Shown here: one piece after another, positions 1-8,684 of the stretch
How the letters are laid out: the number at the start of each line of letters is the position of its first letter
How positions within the stretch are numbered: the stretch's first letter is position 1
DNA from: Solirubrobacterales bacterium
GTDB lineage: Bacteria; Actinomycetota; Thermoleophilia; Solirubrobacterales; JACPNS01
Length of the DNA stretch: 64,000 nt
Direction of reading: 5' to 3'
Assembly (NCBI GenBank): GCA_016185345.1
Contig: JACPNS010000021.1
Location: 124,001 to 188,000 of the forward strand
The notes under the pieces: generated by a model
What the model was told of the DNA's origin: nothing
What the model saw: the letters and a program-made list of their open reading frames with translations, nothing else
Databases searched by the model: none
Made by a program: the position numbers and the translations under genes

Positions 1-429
1 GTAAAACCGGCCCATCGCCTATCCATTCGGCGAGCCGCGCGAAACTCCCCATGCGCGAAAACCGGACGTGCGAAAGATAGCGGTTGAGCGGGGAGTAGTC
101 CATACTTACTACCGCGTTTGCAACGCGGCATTCGGACGTGGGGGAGCTGTGTTTATCACTGAGCTGCATGCGCTTTGTTGAACGTAGAAAGTTCGCTGGA
201 TCGGCGGAGGTCGATCCGTTCCAGTCGCGAAACATCCGGTCTCGCTCTGGAACTCGCTTAGAACACCCATCGACAAATCCGTTGACGACCTTAATCGCCA
301 GAATTTGAATTGGGTGTGAAGTTTCGGAGAAGCTTGTCTCCAGTGTGTCGCTCAAAGGGGTGGTATAAGTCTTGACTTGAGGGTTATGGTTGGCCTTCAC
401 CGATCATTTCTCGTATGATTCCCGGATCG
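1..429. other. Gene-free leading region with hairpins
   Basis: No reading frame here looks coding. A perfect 6-bp hairpin lies at 112-128 (CCGCGT, loop TTGCA, ACGCGG), and a GGAGA/TCTCC inverted repeat lies at 326-341. The 44-94 stretch has complementary ACTCCCC and GGGGAGT ends. None is followed by a T-run, so I do not call a terminator. The right edge (about 390-429) carries the promoter of the gene at 430. No known RNA family was recognised. Confidence 0.5.
390..419 (+). promoter_or_regulatory. Putative promoter for the gene at 430 (leaderless)
   Basis: TTGGCC at 390-395, an 18-nt spacer, and TATGAT at 414-419. The -10 ends 10 nt before the ATG at 430, so transcription would start close to that ATG. 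This excludes the in-frame upstream ATG at 415, which lies inside the -10 box. Confidence 0.5.
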
Positions 430-762
430 ATGGCAGACAAACGCGACACGAGGCACGATTCAGGCGACTCAGAGGGCATTGGCGGAATTGTCGATGAACT
501 GGCCAGCAGTTGGCTCGTAGGAGATGCTTTAACCCGCATAGTTGAAACCGGGGAAAAGGCCTTCCGTGCCCAACAGACGGCGCTTTCGGCTCTCGGACTG
601 CCCTCTGGCTCCCAGTTTGAAAGTCTCACGCTGCGAGTAAGGACTATTTTCCACCGCATTGAAGAGCTCGAGGACGAGCTCGACCGCGTGAGCGCTCGCG
701 TTTCGGCGCTCGAGGCCAAGTCCAAGCCCAGGTCGGCGGCATCCAGGCGTACGACCAAGTAA
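430..762 (+). CDS. Small hypothetical protein with C-terminal coiled coil and basic tail
   Basis: Function not recognised. The predicted protein has 110 residues. It has a polar, Asp-rich N-terminus, a central amphipathic part, and a heptad-like segment near the C-terminus rich in Glu, Leu and Arg (RIEELEDELDRVSARVSALE) that should form a coiled coil. It ends in a basic Lys/Arg/Ser tail. An in-frame ATG exists at 415, but 430 is preferred because TATGAT at 414-419 would place the transcript start next to it. It lies 35 nt upstream of fabD in the same direction, so it may be the first gene of the fatty-acid operon. The coiled coil plus basic tail resembles small phasin-like or nucleoid-associated proteins, but this is only a resemblance. 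Confidence 0.6.
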   Translation: MADKRDTRHDSGDSEGIGGIVDELASSWLVGDALTRIVETGEKAFRAQQTALSALGLPSGSQFESLTLRVRTIFHRIEELEDELDRVSARVSALEAKSKPRSAASRRTTK

Positions 763-797
763 TAGGGTCTTTGCTCCATGACGATCGGAACTCACCA

Positions 798-1580
798 ATG
801 AGGGCCGGACTGTTTCCCGGACAGGGAAGCCAGACCCCGGATATGCCAGTTGACACCGCAGGGCAGCAGCCGGCGATGTTCGCGCGCTCGATCGAAAGCT
901 TCAACACGCACGGCGTCGAATGCGATTTCTTCATCGGCCACTCGCTCGGTTCATATGCGGCGCTCGTTGCCGCTGGCGCGATGGACGAGTCTGACGGAGA
1001 GAGAGTCGTCGCCGAGCGCGGGCTCGCCATGGCCGCCGCCGCGAGCGATCACCCCGGCGGAATGATCGCGCTACTTGGCTGTTCGCCCGAAGGCGCAGCT
1101 GAACTTGCATCCAATTTTGGCCTGACCGTGGCCAACGACAACGCCCCCGGTCAGATCGTGATTACCGGCGGGATCGCGGGAATCGAGGCGATCGAGGCCG
1201 CCGAGCCTGTCGATCCGACCGCTGGCGAAGACGCCCGCCGACTCCGGCTGAAACGCCTGCCCGTGAGTGGCGCATTTCACTCTCCGCTGATTGAGTCCGC
1301 CGCCGCGCGACTTTCGGCGGCGCTGGCGGACGTCGAGTTCGGTGATGCATCGATGGTGATCGCCAACGGCACAGCTCAGCCCTACGTTGACCCACGCCGC
1401 GAACTCGCCGAGGAGCTGCTCGGCTCGGTGCGCTTTCGCGAGTCGCTACTGAACGCCTGGGAGCTCGGCGTCCGTGAGTTCGTCGAATTCGAACCCGGTG
1501 GCGTGCTGACCGGACTGGTCAAGCGCACGTTGCCCGACGCGCGTGCAGTCAAGGTCACCGATCTGGTCGCGAGCACCTGA
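798..1580 (+). CDS. fabD: Malonyl-CoA:ACP transacylase, internally shortened
   Basis: Moves malonyl from CoA to acyl carrier protein to feed type II fatty-acid elongation in the cytoplasm. The 260-residue product shows the N-terminal FPGQGSQ motif, the nucleophile elbow GHSLGSY, the RG motif of the malonate-binding region, and the catalytic histidine in SGAFHSP. The ATG at 798 directly precedes RAGLFPGQGSQ; an upstream start at 771 would add nine unrelated residues. The spacing is odd. Only 11 residues separate GQGSQ from the QPA motif that precedes the nucleophile elbow, against roughly 45-50 in the E. coli enzyme, so a helical segment appears to be missing in frame. First enzyme gene of fabD-fabH-fabG-acpP-fabF-fabI; fabH starts 1 nt after its stop. 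Confidence 0.9.
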   Translation: MRAGLFPGQGSQTPDMPVDTAGQQPAMFARSIESFNTHGVECDFFIGHSLGSYAALVAAGAMDESDGERVVAERGLAMAAAASDHPGGMIALLGCSPEGAAELASNFGLTVANDNAPGQIVITGGIAGIEAIEAAEPVDPTAGEDARRLRLKRLPVSGAFHSPLIESAAARLSAALADVEFGDASMVIANGTAQPYVDPRRELAEELLGSVRFRESLLNAWELGVREFVEFEPGGVLTGLVKRTLPDARAVKVTDLVAST

Positions 1581-1581
1581 G

Positions 1582-2592
1582 ATGTCGGGAGTGGAGACAA
1601 GCGTCGTGCCGAGGAGTACGGCAAACATCGAGTTGCGCGCAGCCGGGATGCTCGGGTACGGCTGCGCCCAGCCGAGCAAAGTCGTCACCTCTGAGGAAGT
1701 CGCCGCGCGCTACGAGCTGACGGCCGATTGGATCATCGAGCGCACCGGGGTTGAGTCGCGCCGGATCCTCGATCTCGAGAAGGGCGAGACGCTGCTCGAC
1801 CTCGTTGCCAAGTCATCGCGCGACGCGCTCGAGGTCGCAGGGCGCAGCGCCGAGGAAGTGGACATGGTCGTGGTCGCGACGATCACACCGGACAACGTCT
1901 TTCCCGCGCAATCAGTTGCGCTTGCAGAAGCGATCGGCGTGCCGCAGCGCGCAGTTGTCTATGACCTCAGCGCGGCGTGCACGGGATTCGTCACGGCGAT
2001 GGGGCAGGCCGCCGCGGCCATCGAATCAGGCCGCAGCGAACTCGCTCTGGTGGTTGGTGGCGAGGCCCTATCGCGCATCACGCCGCTCGACGACCCGAAG
2101 GCAGCACCGCTGTTTGGCGACGCAGCGGGCGCGGTCGTCGTAGGTCCGGTTGAAAAGGGCGGGATTGGGCCACTCGTAGGCGGCTACGACCACCAGTACC
2201 GCATCCTTTATTCCGAGCGCGACGACGGAAACGTCATCCGAATGCGCGGCCGCGAGACCTACACCAACGCCGTCGCACGGATGAGCGAGGTGATTCTCGA
2301 ATCACTGGCTCAACGTGGCGCCACGCTTGGCGACGTTGCCCTGCTCGTCCCACATCAGGCGAATATCCGCATCGTGCAGGCGGTGGGTGAAAAGCTCGGC
2401 ATCTCACCGGATCGCGTGTCAACGCAGATCGCAGACGTCGGAAATACCTCTGCCGCATCGATCCCCCTCGCGCTACGTCGCGAATATGAAGCCGGTCGCC
2501 TGGCCGACGGCGGCCTCATCGCCATGGCTGGGTTCGGCGCAGGATTTCTCTACTCGGCAATCACTGCAGAGATCGAAGGGATCGCTCCTTGA
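1582..2592 (+). CDS. fabH: Beta-ketoacyl-ACP synthase III
   Basis: Starts fatty-acid synthesis by condensing a short acyl-CoA with malonyl-ACP. The protein has 336 residues and shows the full Cys-His-Asn triad: cysteine in SAACTGF, histidine in VPHQANIRI, and asparagine in VGNTSAAS. The ATG at 1582 lies 1 nt after the fabD stop, so the two genes are probably translationally coupled. The open frame extends upstream into fabD (1543), but that part does not resemble FabH. Actinobacterial FabH often prefers branched or longer primers; the sequence alone does not settle the primer used here. Confidence 0.95.
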   Translation: MSGVETSVVPRSTANIELRAAGMLGYGCAQPSKVVTSEEVAARYELTADWIIERTGVESRRILDLEKGETLLDLVAKSSRDALEVAGRSAEEVDMVVVATITPDNVFPAQSVALAEAIGVPQRAVVYDLSAACTGFVTAMGQAAAAIESGRSELALVVGGEALSRITPLDDPKAAPLFGDAAGAVVVGPVEKGGIGPLVGGYDHQYRILYSERDDGNVIRMRGRETYTNAVARMSEVILESLAQRGATLGDVALLVPHQANIRIVQAVGEKLGISPDRVSTQIADVGNTSAASIPLALRREYEAGRLADGGLIAMAGFGAGFLYSAITAEIEGIAP

Positions 2593-3329
2593 CCGAAGAC
2601 ACTGTCCAGCAGCGCGTTGCACTGGTGACCGGTGCCTCGCGCGGAATTGGCCGTGCCACGGCCACGCGACTCGCACGCGACGGGCACGACGTCGCGATCA
2701 CGTATTCAACCGACGCCGACGGCGCCGCCGAGACTCTGAAGGCGATCGAATCGCACGGCCGTCGCGGGCTCTCGCTACAGGCTGACGTCCGCGACGTCGA
2801 TTCCGTCAACGCCGCCTTCGCGCAAGTCGAGCAAGCGCTTGGTGCGGTTGCGGTACTCGTGAACAATGCAGGCGTGCGCCACGACGGGCTTGCGCTACGG
2901 CTCTCCGATGACGACTGGGCCGACACGCTCAACGCCAATCTCACCGGCGCCTTCAACTGCTCGCGCGCCGCTCTGCGCGGGATGGTTCGTGCGCGCTGGG
3001 GCCGCATCGTGATGGTCTCATCGGTTGCAGGTGTGCACGGCAATCCGGGCCAGGCCGCATACGGCGCCTCCAAAGCGGGAACGATCGGACTCGCTCGCAC
3101 GCTCGCCAAGGAGTACGCGCGCAAGAACGTCACGGTCAACGCAGTCGCGCCCGGGCCGGTCGCAACGGCGATGACCGACGGTCTTGTTGACAAGATTGCC
3201 GAGGCCGTGCCGCTGGGTCGGCCCGGTACGGTTGACGAGGTCGCCGCGGCCGTCGGGTTTCTTGTATCCGACGACGCGGCATATGTAACCGGTGTGGTCC
3301 TGCCGGTTGATGGCGGCATGACCGCCTGA
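2589..3329 (+). CDS. fabG: 3-oxoacyl-ACP reductase
   Basis: NADPH-dependent reduction of 3-ketoacyl-ACP. A classical short-chain dehydrogenase of 246 residues: the nucleotide-binding TGASRGIG loop is near the N-terminus, NNAG follows, then a catalytic Ser in VSSVAG and the YGASK Tyr/Lys pair. It ends in the typical DGGMTA C-terminus. The start codon is TTG at 2589, overlapping the fabH stop codon by 4 nt (TTGA), which indicates coupled translation. Third enzyme of the operon. Confidence 0.95.
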   Translation: MTEDTVQQRVALVTGASRGIGRATATRLARDGHDVAITYSTDADGAAETLKAIESHGRRGLSLQADVRDVDSVNAAFAQVEQALGAVAVLVNNAGVRHDGLALRLSDDDWADTLNANLTGAFNCSRAALRGMVRARWGRIVMVSSVAGVHGNPGQAAYGASKAGTIGLARTLAKEYARKNVTVNAVAPGPVATAMTDGLVDKIAEAVPLGRPGTVDEVAAAVGFLVSDDAAYVTGVVLPVDGGMTA

Positions 3330-3378
3330 ATCACCACTAGTTTTTGGAAACACAAGCAATTGAAAGGCGCTCACCAGC

Positions 3379-3618
3379 ATGGCTGTGACGAACGAAGAAG
3401 TATTGAACAAGATCAAGGAAATCGTCCCGAAGTTCGGCGTGAACCCTGACGACGTGTCAGACACATCGACGCTGGAAGATCTCGACATGGACTCACTCGA
3501 CGTCGTCGAGATCATGCAATCGATCGAAGATGACCTTGGCATTCGCGTCCCGGACGAAGATCTCGAGGACCTGACCACAATCGGCGACGCCGTCGCGGCT
3601 GTCGTCAAAAACGGCTAG
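3379..3618 (+). CDS. acpP: Acyl carrier protein
   Basis: Carries the growing acyl chain on a 4'-phosphopantetheine arm. The protein is 79 residues and acidic, with the modification serine in DMDSLD. It lies 49 nt after fabG and 18 nt before fabF; a GAAAGG ribosome-binding site precedes the ATG. The holo-ACP synthase that would modify it (acpS) is also in this window at 31571. Confidence 0.97.
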   Translation: MAVTNEEVLNKIKEIVPKFGVNPDDVSDTSTLEDLDMDSLDVVEIMQSIEDDLGIRVPDEDLEDLTTIGDAVAAVVKNG

Positions 3619-3636
3619 TCCGGCCCCCGCTCGATC

Positions 3637-4824
3637 GTGGCTGCGCCTCCGCTCACCAAAGTACTGATCACCGGCATCGGAGCGATTTCGCCCGGTGGTG
3701 TCGGTGCCAACGGCCTCTGGGAGGCCGCAACTGCCGGACGCTCGTTGCCCGAGGGCGACGTCGCCGTCAGTCCCGATATCACGGACATGCTGACGATCAA
3801 GGAGTCGCGCAGGCTCGACAAGTTTGCGCGCTTTGGTCTGATTGCCGCTCGTGAAGCCGTCGCGGATGCCGGCCTCAACTTCGAGGAGCTCGACCGCGAG
3901 CGCTGCGGCGCCGTGGTCGGGTCCGGAATCGGTGGATTCGAGACGATCGACGACGGCATGGAGATCCTGCGTACGAAGGGACCGCGCATGGTCCCTGCGA
4001 CCAGCGTCCCGATGCTGATGCCGAACGCCGCGGTCGCCGCTGTGACCAAAGACTTCGGAATCTGGGGACCCGGTCACTGCGTCGTGAGCGCTTGCGCGAG
4101 CGGCAATCACTCGATCGGTGAGGGGAAACGCATGATCGAGTATGGCCACGCAGATCTGGTAATTGCGGGAAGCGCCGAAACCGCAAACCGCCCGTTGGCC
4201 ACCAGCGCCTTCCGCGCAATGGGCGCCATGAGTTCGCAGGGCATCTCGCGTCCATTCGACGCAGAGCGCGACGGATTTGTGATGGGTGAGGGCGCCGGCA
4301 TGGTGATCCTCGAGTCCGAGGAGCACGCCAAGAAACGCGGCGCGCGAGTGCTCGCTGAGCTCGCTGGCTACGGAGCGACCAACGACGCCTTCCACCTCGT
4401 TCAGCCCGACCCCGAAGGTCGCGGCGCTATCTCCGCGATGCGCAAGGCGATCGCCGAGGCAGGCATCGTCCCGACAGACATCGACTACATCAACGCGCAC
4501 GGCACCAGCACTCCTTATAACGACCTCTCAGAGACGAAGGCCGTCAAGCAGGTCTGGGGCGACAACACTCCTCCGCCGATGTCCTCGACCAAGTCTTTGG
4601 TCGGCCACATGATGGGCGCATCGGGATCGATCGAGGCCGTCGTCGCAGTCAAGTCGATCCTCGAGAACCGCGCTCACCCGACCGTGAACCTGAACACTCC
4701 TGACCCCGAGTGCGACCTTGACTACATCGCCGAAGGCGTCCGCGATTTCGAGATCAACACGGTGCTTTCAAACTCGTTCGGTTTTGGCGGGCACAACGCC
4801 TGCCTGCTCTTCAAGTCGGTCTAG
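3637..4824 (+). CDS. fabF: Beta-ketoacyl-ACP synthase II
   Basis: Condenses acyl-ACP with malonyl-ACP in each elongation round. 395 residues with the thiolase-fold triad Cys in SACASGNHSI, His in NAHGTSTPYND, and His in SLVGHMMGASG. Starts with GTG at 3637, just before the KVLITGIG motif, 18 nt after the acpP stop. A single KAS I/II enzyme in the operon fits a simple type II pathway rather than polyketide synthesis. Confidence 0.95.
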   Translation: MAAPPLTKVLITGIGAISPGGVGANGLWEAATAGRSLPEGDVAVSPDITDMLTIKESRRLDKFARFGLIAAREAVADAGLNFEELDRERCGAVVGSGIGGFETIDDGMEILRTKGPRMVPATSVPMLMPNAAVAAVTKDFGIWGPGHCVVSACASGNHSIGEGKRMIEYGHADLVIAGSAETANRPLATSAFRAMGAMSSQGISRPFDAERDGFVMGEGAGMVILESEEHAKKRGARVLAELAGYGATNDAFHLVQPDPEGRGAISAMRKAIAEAGIVPTDIDYINAHGTSTPYNDLSETKAVKQVWGDNTPPPMSSTKSLVGHMMGASGSIEAVVAVKSILENRAHPTVNLNTPDPECDLDYIAEGVRDFEINTVLSNSFGFGGHNACLLFKSV

Positions 4825-4828
4825 TTTC

Positions 4829-5617
4829 ATGGGCATCCTCGAGGGCAAGAAGCTGCTGATCACCGGGGTGCTTACGCCGCAGTCGCTGGCGTTTCATGTC
4901 GCGCAGCGCGCGCAGGAGGAAGGGGCGACGGTTGCGTTGTCGAGCTTTGGGCGGATGATGTCTTTGACGGAGCGGACGGCGAATCGCTTGGATGGTGACG
5001 TCGAGCTTGTGGAATTGGACGTCAACGATGAGGATCATCTGGCGGCACTTCCCGAAGCCGTTTCCTCGGCGCTCGGCGGGCTCGATGGCGTTTTGCACGC
5101 GATTGCATTTGCCCCCGAAGATGCGCTTGGTGGGAAGTTCATGACGGCGCCGGCTGAATCGGCCGAGTTGGCTTTCCGGACTTCGGCATACAGCTACAAA
5201 GCTGTCGCTCAGGCTTTGCTGCCGCTTCTTGAGGCTGGGGAATCTGAGTCAGCGATGGTGGGTCTGGATTTCGACGCGACGGTGGCGTGGCCGATTTATG
5301 ACTGGATGGGGGTGGCGAAGGCTGCGCTTGAGTCCGTCAACCGGTATCTGGCTCGCGACCTCGGTCCGCATGGAATCCGATCGAACCTGGTTTCCGCCGG
5401 ACCGCTGCGCACTATGGCCGCGAAGGGTATCCCCGGCTTCAAAGACCTCGCCGAGATGTGGCCAGCCCACGCGCCCCTCGGCTGGGATATCGAAGACCCG
5501 ATCCCAGTCGCAAACACGGTCTGCTTCCTGCTTTCGGACCTCGCCCGCGGCATCTCCGGCGAAATCTTGCACGTAGATGGCGGATTCCACGCCATCGGCG
5601 CCCCCTCTCCAAGCTGA
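4829..5617 (+). CDS. fabI: Enoyl-ACP reductase, InhA/FabI type
   Basis: NADH-dependent reduction of trans-2-enoyl-ACP, the last step of each elongation cycle. This family is the target of isoniazid adducts and triclosan in other bacteria. 262 residues; atypical SDR with a glycine-rich start (ITGVLTPQSLAFHVAQ) and the catalytic Tyr/Lys arrangement IYDWMGVAKAALES, close to the mycobacterial YNWMTVAK form but with Gly for Thr. It ends with a GEILHVDGG C-terminus. The ATG at 4829 lies 4 nt after fabF; the longer open frame into fabF is not conserved. Last gene of the operon, followed by a strong hairpin at 5640-5690. Confidence 0.93.
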   Translation: MGILEGKKLLITGVLTPQSLAFHVAQRAQEEGATVALSSFGRMMSLTERTANRLDGDVELVELDVNDEDHLAALPEAVSSALGGLDGVLHAIAFAPEDALGGKFMTAPAESAELAFRTSAYSYKAVAQALLPLLEAGESESAMVGLDFDATVAWPIYDWMGVAKAALESVNRYLARDLGPHGIRSNLVSAGPLRTMAAKGIPGFKDLAEMWPAHAPLGWDIEDPIPVANTVCFLLSDLARGISGEILHVDGGFHAIGAPSPS

Positions 5618-5627
5618 CTTCGCTTAC

Positions 5628-5702
5628 CTAAGCGCTTTTCTGCCCCAACATACGTCCTGCCGGGGGTCGGCAAGACGTATGTTGGGGCAGTTTTTGGCTT
5701 AG
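5628..5702 (+). terminator. Long near-perfect hairpin with T5 tract after fabI
   Basis: The arms 5640-5656 and 5674-5690 are perfectly complementary over 17 bp. They continue, after one C/A mismatch, into a further 5-bp stem (TGCCG/CGGCA) closed by a GGGGT loop. TTTTT follows at 5691-5695. Outside it, CTAAGC (5628-5633) and GCTTAG (5697-5702) form another pair. Position and T-run support an intrinsic terminator for the fab operon, but the stem is unusually long for one. Confidence 0.75.
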
Positions 5703-5789
5703 AAGCGTTTGCGGGCGTGGATGCAACGCGCGTCTCACTACCGGCGCGCACCTGAAGGAACCCCGTCACCCTTGAAGAATTCAGGCACG

Positions 5790-6554
5790 ATGAACGCAGA
5801 AGAAACAGTGCGGCAGATGGGTTCGCCCGTGGTCGAGTTCGAGCACGTGACGAAGGTTTACGACGACGGCACCCTTGGCCTTGAGAACGCTTCAACAGTG
5901 ATCCGCGAAGGCGAGTTCGTATTTCTCGTCGGCCCGACCGGTTGCGGCAAGTCAACCTTCATCCGACTGATGATGAAGGAATTCGACGCGACCGAAGGTC
6001 ACCTCTACGTTGCCGGGCGCGACATCACCAAGATGGACCGCGACCGCATTCCTCATCTGCGACGCAACATCGGCGCCGTCTTTCAGGACTTCAAGCTTCT
6101 GCCAAACCGCACCGTTTACGACAACGTTGCGTACTCGCTGTTGGTGACCGGCGCAAGCCGCGCAGAGATCCGCCAGAAGGTGCCGCACAGCTTGCGCCTC
6201 GTTGGCCTCTCCACCAAGCTCCACAGCTACCCCGACCAGCTCTCGGGCGGCGAGCAGCAGCGCGTATCGATCGCGCGCGCGTTCGTCAATCACCCGCCGC
6301 TACTGATCTGCGACGAGCCGACCGGAAACCTTGACCCCGAGACATCCCTCGGCATCATGCAACTGATCTACCGCATCAACCGAACCGGAACGACTGTCGT
6401 CGTTGCAACGCACGACAAGCAGATGGTCGACCGCATGCGCCGCCGCGTGATCGAGATGAAGGACTCGCACATCATTCGTGACGAGCGTGGGGCGGGCTAC
6501 ACCCGAGAATTCGCCGCACTCGAGGACACTCATCAGGACGTGGATGCCGCATGA
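5790..6554 (+). CDS. ftsE: Cell division ATP-binding protein FtsE
   Basis: ATPase half of the FtsEX complex, which controls peptidoglycan hydrolases at the septum from the cytoplasmic face. 254 residues with Walker A GPTGCGKST, signature LSGGEQQRV, Walker B LLICDEPTGNLD, and the H-loop in VVVATHD. The ATG at 5790 (NAEETVRQ) is chosen over an upstream in-frame start at 5709 that would add 27 unrelated residues close to the hairpin. ftsX overlaps its stop by 4 nt (ATGA). Confidence 0.95.
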   Translation: MNAEETVRQMGSPVVEFEHVTKVYDDGTLGLENASTVIREGEFVFLVGPTGCGKSTFIRLMMKEFDATEGHLYVAGRDITKMDRDRIPHLRRNIGAVFQDFKLLPNRTVYDNVAYSLLVTGASRAEIRQKVPHSLRLVGLSTKLHSYPDQLSGGEQQRVSIARAFVNHPPLLICDEPTGNLDPETSLGIMQLIYRINRTGTTVVVATHDKQMVDRMRRRVIEMKDSHIIRDERGAGYTREFAALEDTHQDVDAA

Positions 6555-7450
6555 ACTTCCGCTTCTTCTTCTCCGAGGCCCTGCGCACGCTCCGCCGCAA
6601 CTCAGCGCCGAGCATCGCTGCATTCCTGACCGTGATGGTCACCACGCTGGTGCTGGGAGTGTTCATCCCGATCACCAACATCGCCACCGGCGCCGCAAAT
6701 GACGTGCGCAGCCGCCTGATGGTCGAAGTCTTCATCGCCGACGCCGCAACCAACGCAGAAGTCAATGCGCTGAAGGGCAGACTCGAGTCGAGCCCGTACG
6801 TCAAGACGGTCACCTACGTCTCTAAGGCCGAGGCGCAAGATAGCCTCGAGGGCACGCTCAAGGACGCGAGCAAACTCCTCGGCGAGAACCCGCTTCCAGC
6901 TTCATTCCAGGTCACGCCCAAGGACCCGGACGAGGTCAACGCAATTGTCCAGTCGCTGACGAGATCAGCAAGTACCAACCGCAACAAGCCGAGCTATGTG
7001 AGCCCTGCGATCGACGAAGTCCAGAATCGCGAAGACCAGACACAGAAGATCCTCACGATCACTGGCGGCGTCAAATTCGCGATGTGGGGCCTGGCGATTC
7101 TGCTCGTGCTCACATCAGCTCTGCTCGTCGGAAACACGATCCGGCTCTCGATCTACGCTCGCCGTCGCGAGGTCGAAGTCATGCGCATGGTTGGAGCGAC
7201 CAGTTGGTTCATTCGTTGGCCGTTCGTGATCGAGGGCATTTTTGTCGGCGCAGCCGGAGGACTCTTCGCAGTGCTGATGCTGCTGATCTTCAAGCAGACG
7301 GTGATCGATCCAGTCTCGGAGAAGTTCGCTCTGTTCGCGGCTCCGGACACGATCAACTTCTGGACACTGACGCTCGTGCTGATGCTCTCTGCGGTGCTGA
7401 TCTCCGCGCTCGGGTCCGGCATGACGCTGCGCCGCTTCCTGCGCGTTTGA
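6551..7450 (+). CDS. ftsX: Cell division permease FtsX
   Basis: Membrane half of FtsEX; transmits FtsE ATPase state to extracellular hydrolases or their activators. 299 residues with the expected layout: a first membrane helix at about residues 20-42, an extracellular domain of about 110 residues, then three C-terminal helices with the loop YARRREVEVMRMVGAT between them, as in the family. Starts in the ATGA overlap with ftsE. A carboxy-terminal protease gene follows 33 nt downstream. Confidence 0.93.
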   Translation: MNFRFFFSEALRTLRRNSAPSIAAFLTVMVTTLVLGVFIPITNIATGAANDVRSRLMVEVFIADAATNAEVNALKGRLESSPYVKTVTYVSKAEAQDSLEGTLKDASKLLGENPLPASFQVTPKDPDEVNAIVQSLTRSASTNRNKPSYVSPAIDEVQNREDQTQKILTITGGVKFAMWGLAILLVLTSALLVGNTIRLSIYARRREVEVMRMVGATSWFIRWPFVIEGIFVGAAGGLFAVLMLLIFKQTVIDPVSEKFALFAAPDTINFWTLTLVLMLSAVLISALGSGMTLRRFLRV

Positions 7451-7483
7451 TCCGTCAGAACATCTAGGGTTGCGCGCAGCCAC

Positions 7484-8671
7484 ATGCGTACCTTGATCAC
7501 CATCCTCGCCATCTTCACGGCGCTCGTCGGGGGCATCTACATCGGCGCGAACCCGAACACGCCAGTCGTTGGCGTGCTCAAAGACGTCGTCGCGCCCGAT
7601 CAGGCCGAGATCCCGGCAGACCAGGTCCAGACGCTGATCGAGAATGAGTACTACCGCAAGGTCGCGGACGAGAAGCTGACCAACGGCTCGATCTCCGGGA
7701 TGGTCAAGAGCCTCAATGACCAGTTCTCGCACTACTTCGACCCGCAGCAGAACAAAGCGTTCGCCCAGGCGATCAGCGGTAGCTACACCGGAGTCGGCAT
7801 GGCGGTGGGCCAAGACAAGCGCGGGCTGCTGGTGACGCTCACTTATCCCGGATCTCCGGCCAACAAAGGCGGTCTGAAGGCCCGCGACATCATCACCGAA
7901 GTCAACGGAAAGTCAATCGCCGGTGAGTCGGCCGACGCCGCAGTCGCAAAGATCAAGGGCAAGGAGGGCACGAAGGTCACGCTGACGGTCATCACGCCGA
8001 AGACAAAGAATTCCAAGAAGTTCGGCCCCGAGCGCGCGGTCGTGTTAACCCGCAAGGCGATCGACATCCCGGTCGCCGACGGCAAGCTCTACAACCGCGA
8101 TGGCCGCAAGATCGGTGTGGTGCGCCTGCTCAGCTTCACTGAAACCGCGGGAGAGCTTGTCGCCAAGCAGGTCCAGAAGCTCAAGAAGCAGGGCGCCACC
8201 AGCTGGGTGCTCGACCTGCGCGGCAATGGCGGAGGCCGACTTGATCAGGCCGTCAACGTCTCAAGCATCTTCATCAAGGGCGGCATGATCGTTGCCACAG
8301 ACGGACGCGCACGCCCGCGCACGGTCTATGACGCAGTCGAGCGCGACTTCATCACGCCGCAGCCGCTTGCAGTGCTTGTCGACAAGGGCTCTGCCAGCGC
8401 GTCTGAGATCACCGCGGGAGCGATCAAGTACCGCGACAGGGGATTGATCATCGGCACCCGCACCTACGGCAAGGGCGTTTTCCAGGAGGTCACCGAGCTT
8501 GAGAACGGCGGCGCTCTGTCACTGACAGTCGGCCGCTACGAACTGCCCGGCAAGCGCTTCATCACGAAGGCCGGCCTAATGCCCGACCTGAAGGTCGACG
8601 ACGACCCCAGGACCAGGCCCGACGAAGCGCTCGACGCGGCGTTCGAATCGCTGGCGCAGTTCAAGCAGTGA
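7484..8671 (+). CDS. Carboxy-terminal processing protease (S41)
   Basis: Predicted periplasmic/extracytoplasmic serine protease anchored by an N-terminal helix (about residues 3-22). 395 residues: a PDZ domain (SYTGVGMAV to about residue 180) is followed by the S41 catalytic domain with the nucleophile in KGSASASE and the general-base lysine in GTRTYGKG. Family members trim the C-termini of secreted or envelope proteins. It follows ftsEX and precedes rnr and smpB, so it may be part of a cell-envelope/quality-control transcription unit. No candidate substrate can be named from the sequence. Confidence 0.92.
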   Translation: MRTLITILAIFTALVGGIYIGANPNTPVVGVLKDVVAPDQAEIPADQVQTLIENEYYRKVADEKLTNGSISGMVKSLNDQFSHYFDPQQNKAFAQAISGSYTGVGMAVGQDKRGLLVTLTYPGSPANKGGLKARDIITEVNGKSIAGESADAAVAKIKGKEGTKVTLTVITPKTKNSKKFGPERAVVLTRKAIDIPVADGKLYNRDGRKIGVVRLLSFTETAGELVAKQVQKLKKQGATSWVLDLRGNGGGRLDQAVNVSSIFIKGGMIVATDGRARPRTVYDAVERDFITPQPLAVLVDKGSASASEITAGAIKYRDRGLIIGTRTYGKGVFQEVTELENGGALSLTVGRYELPGKRFITKAGLMPDLKVDDDPRTRPDEALDAAFESLAQFKQ

Positions 8672-8684
8672 GCACGGGAACGCT

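Noticed and set aside
2561-3355. Long minus-strand ORF over fabG
   Set aside because: Ser/Thr/Ala-rich shadow of fabG with no domain.
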